From: Candidatus Aenigmatarchaeota archaeon
GTDB taxonomy: Archaea; Aenigmatarchaeota; Aenigmatarchaeia; CG10238-14; SpSt-28
Length of the DNA: 9,990 nucleotides
Reading direction: 5' to 3'
Assembly (NCBI GenBank): GCA_023256115.1
Contig: JAGDWU010000043.1
Coordinates: forward strand, 978-10,967
Positions 6,626-9,990 of this stretch are shown here, in pieces. The position numbers and the translations under genes were made by a program. How positions within the stretch are numbered: position 1 is the stretch's first letter; each line of letters begins with the position of its first letter. The notes under the pieces are model-generated. The model saw only the letters and a list, made by a program, of their open reading frames with translations, ran no database searches and was not told the DNA's origin.

Positions 6626-6718
6626 ATGATGAGAAATTCAGAAAGGATAGTAAAAATATGTGGAATGTTTAAAGATAAAATAGTTAAATCCTCATTTGAG
6701 TCTTCGGGGGGAAGTTGA
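6626..6718 (+). CDS. Short ORF, possible first part of a frameshifted gene
   Basis: This open frame of 30 codons starts at ATG 6626, with a second ATG at 6629, a few bases after the predicted transcription start. The product would begin MMRNSERIVKICGMFKDKIV and end SSFESSGGS. Its last codons are TCG GGG GGA AGT TGA, so the stop lies just after a run of six G (6706-6711). The TGA overlaps the TTG start of the next frame as TTGA. The heptamer G GGG GGA is in the correct phase for -1 slippage, which would fuse 29 residues to the following frame, giving about 160 residues. Alternatives are a leader peptide, a homopolymer sequencing error that split one gene, or no coding at all if the region is an RNA. 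No family is recognised. Confidence 0.4.
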   Translation: MMRNSERIVKICGMFKDKIVKSSFESSGGS

Positions 6719-6742
6719 CCCTAAACCGAGAGGATTTCTCTT
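6686..6742 (+). other. GC-rich island with competing RNA hairpins
   Basis: About half of the bases in 6690-6733 are G or C, against about a quarter nearby. AAATCCTC (6686-6693) is the exact complement of GAGGATTT (6730-6737), giving an 8-bp stem around a 36-nt loop. Inside, CTTC (6702-6705) pairs with GAAG (6711-6714) with a five-G loop. An alternative hairpin AGAG/CTCT (6729-6732 with 6738-6741) uses the same bases as the long stem, so the two are mutually exclusive. The TTG start of the next gene (6715) and the G run lie in the long-stem loop. It could be a cis-regulatory leader, a frameshift stimulator or an independent RNA. Confidence 0.4.
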
Positions 6743-7107
6743 CTATTTTAAACTTACTCGATTTTCAATTTGATTTTGAAGTTGATTTTGAAGAAGACGA
6801 AGATAATGAAATTTTTAGAAGAGAAGAAAGTGAGTACAAAAATATTTACTATCCTAGTTGCATATTTTGTTCCTGGCCAGTAAATAGAAAAACGGATGAA
6901 AAATTCATAAACAAGTTAATCGAATTTTTAAAAACAAAAAATGTTGAAAATAAAATTATTAAATCAATTCAATTTTTAGCTAATAGGCCTATTTGTAGAT
7001 ACGACCTTTGGGAATATTTAATGAATATAATAGATGATAAAAAAATTTTAAAAGATATAAAGAAGTTTTTTAAGCTTTATGATTTTGGTGGGGCAATGAT
7101 TACTTAA
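6715..7107 (+). CDS. Protein of unknown function, acidic N-terminus (TTG start or frameshift product)
   Basis: This is a frame of 130 codons. Upstream it is closed by a TGA at 6697, and the first internal Met is residue 103, so the only conventional start is TTG 6715; otherwise the frame is reached by -1 slippage from the 6626 ORF. Residues 16-40 are very acidic (FDFEVDFEEDEDNEIF). Then comes YYPSCIFCSWPV (45-56) with a Cys-x-x-Cys pair (C49, C52), a helical region, a third cysteine in RPICRYDLW (91-99), and a terminal helical stretch ending YDFGGAMIT. No membrane segment or signal is seen, so it is probably cytoplasmic. The early codons use CGA, CTA, TTC and ACC, which are rare in neighbouring genes. 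No family is recognised. It is followed 17 nt later by the S26e-like gene. Confidence 0.65.
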   Translation: MTLNREDFSSILNLLDFQFDFEVDFEEDEDNEIFRREESEYKNIYYPSCIFCSWPVNRKTDEKFINKLIEFLKTKNVENKIIKSIQFLANRPICRYDLWEYLMNIIDDKKILKDIKKFFKLYDFGGAMIT

Positions 7108-7124
7108 AAATACATAATTTATTA

Positions 7125-7412
7125 ATGCCCATAAGTAAAGCACCATATAAAAGAACATATAAGCATACTAAAGCTAGAGGTAGAGAATATAGAGTTACTT
7201 GCGATTTATGTGGTGGATTATATCCAAGGTATAAAACATTTACAACTGAAAGAATTATTTCACTTTCTTCAGATTCTTTAATTGCAAAAAATGTTATCGA
7301 TGAAAGATTGTTAACACTTTCAAAAACAAAATTTAGAGTATGCCCAAAATGTGCAAGATTTTTAGGAATTGTTCAGCCAGGAAAATCAGTTAGAAAAAAA
7401 CTTGAAAAATGA
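7125..7412 (+). CDS. rps26e: Ribosomal protein S26e (eS26)-like
   Basis: This is a 95-residue basic protein matching the layout of S26e, a zinc-binding protein of the archaeal/eukaryotic small subunit that sits near the mRNA exit site and the 3' end of 16S rRNA. The N-terminal tail is Lys/Arg-rich (KAPYKRTYKHTKARGREYR). Then follow VTCDLCGGLYPRYKTF with C26-x-x-C29, a middle segment of about 40 residues, FRVCPKCARFLGIV with C73-x-x-C76, and a basic tail. The Cys pairs, their spacing, the P-x-x-K after the first pair and the CA-x-x-x-GIV after the second agree with crenarchaeal S26e as I remember it. The middle loop is divergent. It starts 17 nt after the preceding gene and overlaps the secretion ATPase by 4 nt (ATGA). 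Another small zinc-ribbon protein is possible but less likely. Confidence 0.8.
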   Translation: MPISKAPYKRTYKHTKARGREYRVTCDLCGGLYPRYKTFTTERIISLSSDSLIAKNVIDERLLTLSKTKFRVCPKCARFLGIVQPGKSVRKKLEK

Positions 7413-8998
7413 AAAAAAGATTAAAAGTTGAAGAAATAGACATAACATATCCGCTAATTCAAAATTTTGCTTTTGCTCATATTTATTACGATAAAGAAAA
7501 AAAAGAATTAATATATGAAGTTATAGAACCGAAATTAACAAAAGAAGAGGAAAAAATATTAAATTTAATAAAAGAAGTAATAATTGATTATTTTGAGGTT
7601 GATATAAATACTTTAAAAGATCCAAAAGCTTTAAGTAGTGTTGTTGAAAATGCATTTAAAAATGTTTTAAAAGATTTAAAAATAAAATTAGATGCAAACA
7701 AACTATACAAAATTTCATATTATATTTATAGAGATTTTGTTGGATTTAATGAAATAGAACCTTTATTAAATGATGGTTATATAGAAGATATTAGTTGTAG
7801 CGGTGTTAATATACCAATTTACGTTTTGCATAGCTTATATGGAAATTTAAAAACAAATATAATTTTTGATAGCGAAGAAAAATTAAAATCATTAATTTTA
7901 AAATTTGCTCAAAGAAGTGGAAGATATGTAACATATGCTGAGCCATTATTAGAAGCAACATTGCCAGATGGATCAAGAGTTTCAGCTACATTTGTTAGCG
8001 AAGTATCAACAAGAGGCCCAAGTTTTACAATAAGAAAATTTAGAGAAAAACCGTTTTCAATTGTTGAATTAATACAATTAGGAACTTTAAATAGCGAAAT
8101 TGCCGCTTATTTATGGTTTTTAATTGAGCATAGAGCCTCAATTTTAATAATTGGTGGAGTAGGTTCAGGAAAAACAACATTATTAACTTGCATAGGAGCA
8201 TTTTTTAGGCCAGAGGCAAAAATTGTTTCAATTGAAGATACAAGAGAATTAAGATTTGTTCATGAGCATTGGACACCTTTACTTACTAGAACTGGTTTTG
8301 GAATACCATTACCAAGCGGTTCAAAATATGGAGAAGTAACATTATTTGATTTGCTAAGAGAAAGTTTTAGAATGAATCCCGATTATGTTATTGTAGGCGA
8401 GACAAGAGGAAAAGAAGCATATGTAATGTTTCAAGGTATGGCTTCTGGGCATGCTGCTTTATCAACTTTCCATGCAGAAAATGTTGATGCATTAGTAAAA
8501 AGATTAATTGCTCCGCCTATTGAATTGCCAGTTTCCTTATTAGAAAGTTTAGATTTGGTAATATCAATGACAAAAGCAAAAGAAATTAGCGAAAGCGCAA
8601 GAAGAATTAGAGAAATTACAGAAATTGTTAGTGTTGATAAAACAACTGGAGAGATAATGAAAAATATTGTTTTTGTTTGGAATCCATTTGAAGATAAATA
8701 TGAAAGAATGAATGAAAGCCAAAAAATTAGAAGCATTTGCTTAAAATATGGAATAACATATGAAAATGCCTTAAAAGAAATAGAAGATAGAAAAAGAGTT
8801 ATTGATTGGCTTGTTCAAAATAATAAAAAAGAATATAAGGAAGTTGCAGAAATAATAAAAATGTATTATTTATCTAAAGAAACTGTTATGAATTTAATAG
8901 AAGGAAAAATTACAATTGAAGAAGCTAGAGAAATTGCTTTCGAAGAAGAAGAAAAAACAATTGGAAAATTAAAATTTGTTATATTAAAAGAGGTTTAG
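7409..8998 (+). CDS. Type II/IV secretion system (pilus assembly) ATPase, PilB/GspE/FlaI family
   Basis: This is a 529-residue hexameric traffic ATPase that would sit on the cytoplasmic face and power pilin assembly. The N-terminal domain (about 1-200) has the family segment IEPLLNDGYIEDISCSG (116-132) and LPDGSRVSATF (185-195). The motor domain shows Walker A GGVGSGKTT (249-257), Asp box SIEDTREL (274-281), Walker B region DYVIVGETRG (325-334) with the catalytic Glu, and His box GHAALSTFHAENVDALVKRL (347-366). All key residues are intact. The C-terminal 100 residues are helical and charged. The length fits archaeal FlaI/GspE2 proteins. The absence of archaellum genes such as FlaH nearby, and the presence of class III pilins upstream, favour a pilus rather than an archaellum. 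The ATG overlaps the S26e-like stop. The usual TadC/FlaJ membrane partner is not in the window. Confidence 0.95.
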   Translation: MKKRLKVEEIDITYPLIQNFAFAHIYYDKEKKELIYEVIEPKLTKEEEKILNLIKEVIIDYFEVDINTLKDPKALSSVVENAFKNVLKDLKIKLDANKLYKISYYIYRDFVGFNEIEPLLNDGYIEDISCSGVNIPIYVLHSLYGNLKTNIIFDSEEKLKSLILKFAQRSGRYVTYAEPLLEATLPDGSRVSATFVSEVSTRGPSFTIRKFREKPFSIVELIQLGTLNSEIAAYLWFLIEHRASILIIGGVGSGKTTLLTCIGAFFRPEAKIVSIEDTRELRFVHEHWTPLLTRTGFGIPLPSGSKYGEVTLFDLLRESFRMNPDYVIVGETRGKEAYVMFQGMASGHAALSTFHAENVDALVKRLIAPPIELPVSLLESLDLVISMTKAKEISESARRIREITEIVSVDKTTGEIMKNIVFVWNPFEDKYERMNESQKIRSICLKYGITYENALKEIEDRKRVIDWLVQNNKKEYKEVAEIIKMYYLSKETVMNLIEGKITIEEAREIAFEEEEKTIGKLKFVILKEV

Positions 8999-9032
8999 CA
9001 TTAAGAATAATTAATTTTGATTATCACTAAAA

Positions 9033-9052
9033 GATAGTAAAAATATATTATC
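9033..9052 (+). promoter_or_regulatory. Candidate promoter for the 49-residue protein and TatD
   Basis: The AT element AAATATATTA (9041-9050) lies about 25 nt before the ATG at 9070, the spacing expected for leaderless transcription in archaea. Its first part, GATAGTAAAAATAT (9033-9046), occurs identically at 6646-6659. Being TATA-like in AT-rich DNA is weak evidence alone, but spacing and a 70-nt gene gap support it. No clear transcription terminator is seen for the ATPase gene in 8999-9030. Confidence 0.45.
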
Positions 9053-9069
9053 CATATTCAATTAAATTT

Positions 9070-9219
9070 ATGGAGCTTCAGATAGAGAAATATATTAAAA
9101 AAGAATTAGAAAGATTAAAAAAACAATTAAGTAAAGCAAAAACAGTAAGAGAGGTTAATGCAATAAGATTAAAAATCCAGTTTTTAAAAAAGAGATTAGA
9201 AGAATTAAATAAATTTTAA
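9070..9219 (+). CDS. Small helical protein of unknown function
   Basis: This is a 49-residue protein, MELQIEKYIKKELERLKKQL followed by a short break (SKAKTVREVN, 21-30) and a second helix to ...KKRLEELNKF. It has a very high content of Lys, Glu, Leu and Ile with heptad-like leucines, so it probably folds as a helical hairpin or a coiled-coil dimer. It has no Cys, Trp or membrane segment. The frame is credible because a plausible promoter lies at the right distance and its stop overlaps the TatD start by one base (TAATG), a common coupled arrangement. It does not match a ribosomal protein such as L29 closely enough to name. It could be a small regulator or an assembly factor co-expressed with TatD; function unknown. 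Confidence 0.7.
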   Translation: MELQIEKYIKKELERLKKQLSKAKTVREVNAIRLKIQFLKKRLEELNKF

Positions 9220-9971
9220 TGCTAATTGATGTACATTGCCATTTAAGCAGTAAAGAGGGAGAAAAAATAAGAAAAAAATATGAAAATATTTTAATTGTAG
9301 ATTGTGCTTTAAATTTGGAAGAATTAAAAATTTCATTTGAATTGCAAAAATTTGGCAACATTTTTACTAGCGCAGGTTTATATCCAATAGATGCGTTAAA
9401 ATTAAGCCAAAGAGAAATTGAAAATTATATCGAATTTATAAAGGAAAATAAAGATAAAATAATTGCAATTGGTGAAATTGGATTAGATAATTATTTAATA
9501 AAAGAAAGTGAAAAAAGAAAAATTGCAAAAGATGTTTTTGAATATTTATTAGAATTTTCAAAAGAAATAAAAAAGCCAGTTATTTTACATGCTAGAGATT
9601 CTCATAAGGATGTTTTAAAAGTTCTTTTAGATCATGATATAAAAAATGCTATATTTCATTATTTTGATGGTGATTTAAAAATTGCAAAAGAAATTATTTC
9701 AAATAATTATTTAATTTCAATAAACAATGCAATAAAATATAAAAATCATTTAAAAAATATTGCAAAAGAAATTGATCTTGATTATCTAATCACTGAAACA
9801 GACGCACCATGGCCTTTAAACAAATTTAATGAACCTTCAAAAGTTATAGAAGCTGTTGAAGAAATTGCAAAATTAAAAAATTTAGATATAAAAGAAGTTG
9901 AAAATAAAATTTACAACAATTTTTTAAAATACTTTAAACTTAACAATAGCTCCGATTCCGCCAAGATTTAA
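9219..9971 (+). CDS. tatD: TatD-family metal-dependent hydrolase (putative DNase)
   Basis: This is a 250-residue TIM-barrel amidohydrolase-like protein. TatD family members are metal-dependent nucleases linked to 3'-5' DNA processing and repair. Metal-site residues are in place: H6 and H8 in DVHCHLS, E86 in GEIGLD (85-90), H124 in VILHARD (121-127), H147 in IFHYFDG (145-151) and D195 in ETDAPW (193-198). In the SAGLYP segment (51-56) the usual His before Pro of many TatD proteins is Tyr (Y55). The length is at the short end of the usual 250-270. The ATG overlaps the stop of the 49-residue gene by one base. The last 16 codons overlap a convergent gene, and the tail LNNSSDSAKI looks unconserved. 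The substrate is unproven: the same family fold includes D-amino-acyl-tRNA deacylase-like activity claims. Confidence 0.88.
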   Translation: MLIDVHCHLSSKEGEKIRKKYENILIVDCALNLEELKISFELQKFGNIFTSAGLYPIDALKLSQREIENYIEFIKENKDKIIAIGEIGLDNYLIKESEKRKIAKDVFEYLLEFSKEIKKPVILHARDSHKDVLKVLLDHDIKNAIFHYFDGDLKIAKEIISNNYLISINNAIKYKNHLKNIAKEIDLDYLITETDAPWPLNKFNEPSKVIEAVEEIAKLKNLDIKEVENKIYNNFLKYFKLNNSSDSAKI

Positions 9972-9990
9972 AAATTGTTCCCCTTCTTGA
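9924..9990 (-). CDS. C-terminal end of a convergent gene (enters from right edge)
   Basis: On the minus strand a frame open at the window edge reads QEGEQFLNLGGIGAIVKFKV and one more Phe, then stops with TAA at 9926-9924. The pattern of glycines and alternating hydrophobic residues looks like a real beta-rich C-terminus. The bases here are more GC-rich (GGCGGAATCGGAGC on that strand) than the rest of the TatD gene, as expected if the minus-strand frame is the constrained one. It overlaps the TatD 3' end by 48 nt. With only 21 residues I cannot name the family. Confidence 0.45.
   Translation of the reverse strand, partial: QEGEQFLNLGGIGAIVKFKVF

Noticed and set aside
6626..6632. ATGATGA matches the C-box consensus (RUGAUGA) of archaeal C/D box guide RNAs, just after the predicted transcription start.
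   Set aside because: No CUGA D or D' box and no second C' box follow within the usual 50-70 nt. Two adjacent ATG codons explain the string equally well.
6686..6737. Possible tRNA half or split tRNA gene in the GC-rich island.
   Set aside because: No T-arm consensus, no anticodon-arm pattern and no CCA-proximal acceptor pairing could be found on either strand.
8431..8736. Minus-strand frame of 101 codons inside the secretion ATPase gene.
   Set aside because: It is antisense to the His box and C-terminal domain of a clearly conserved ATPase; the hydrophobic composition is a reverse-complement effect.
7409..8998. Assignment of the ATPase as archaellum FlaI.
   Set aside because: Length and motifs fit, but no archaellin, FlaH, FlaJ or recognisable FlaC-F gene is seen in the window, and the nearby pilins are class III pilin-like, so only the general family is supported.
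9155..9361. Minus-strand frame of 68 codons across the 49-residue gene and the TatD N-terminus.
   Set aside because: It overlaps the conserved DVHCH metal motif region of TatD on the opposite strand and shows only AT-driven composition.
1..9990. CRISPR arrays, insertion sequences and prophage genes.
   Set aside because: No spaced direct repeats, transposase motifs, terminal inverted repeats or phage structural genes were found on reading both strands.

Overview
The window is very AT-rich (roughly a quarter G+C by eye), densely packed and archaeal in character. Signs of this are type III (class III) pilin signal peptides of the QxSxE kind, a PilB/GspE/FlaI-type secretion ATPase, an S26e-like ribosomal protein that bacteria lack, a BRE/TATA promoter of archaeal form, near-leaderless starts and almost no Shine-Dalgarno motifs. 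Compact ATGA-coupled genes, extreme AT content and large glycoprotein-like pilin-cluster proteins point to a reduced archaeon, most likely a DPANN lineage such as a nanoarchaeon. That placement is inference; no rRNA or tRNA gene is present to settle it.

Left part (1-1169, minus strand): an operon read leftwards. It holds a coiled-coil/winged-helix regulator (786-1169), a long coiled-coil protein (306-779), and the start of a second coiled-coil protein that leaves the window (1-309). The divergent spacer (1170-1362) carries three copies of a TGTCGA/TCGACA motif and an AT hairpin, suggesting an operator shared by both directions.

Centre (1363-6578, plus strand): five consecutive membrane-anchored extracytoplasmic genes overlapping one another by 4-20 nt. 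Three are small pilin-like proteins, followed by a 652-residue and a 412-residue protein, both rich in N-glycosylation sequons. An endonuclease IV (nfo) gene follows 2 nt later. Together they look like the structural/minor-pilin set of a type IV pilus-like machine plus a DNA-repair passenger.

Right part (6579-9990): the best promoter of the window (6581-6597) precedes a puzzling locus. A 30-codon ORF ends over a six-G run, inside a GC-rich foldable island, and overlaps a 130-residue ORF whose only usable start is TTG. The two may be one gene read through a -1 frameshift, or the island may be a structured RNA. Then come an S26e-like ribosomal protein and, overlapping it by 4 nt, the 529-residue secretion ATPase that would power pilus assembly. 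No TadC/FlaJ-type membrane platform gene is in the window. A new short transcription unit follows: a 49-residue helical protein and a TatD-family hydrolase. The 3' end of TatD overlaps the 3' end of a convergent gene entering from the right edge.

The likely joint theme is a surface pilus/adhesion apparatus (pilins, large glycoprotein-like subunits, ATPase) with a nearby regulator, interleaved with DNA-repair and ribosomal genes as is common in compact archaeal genomes.
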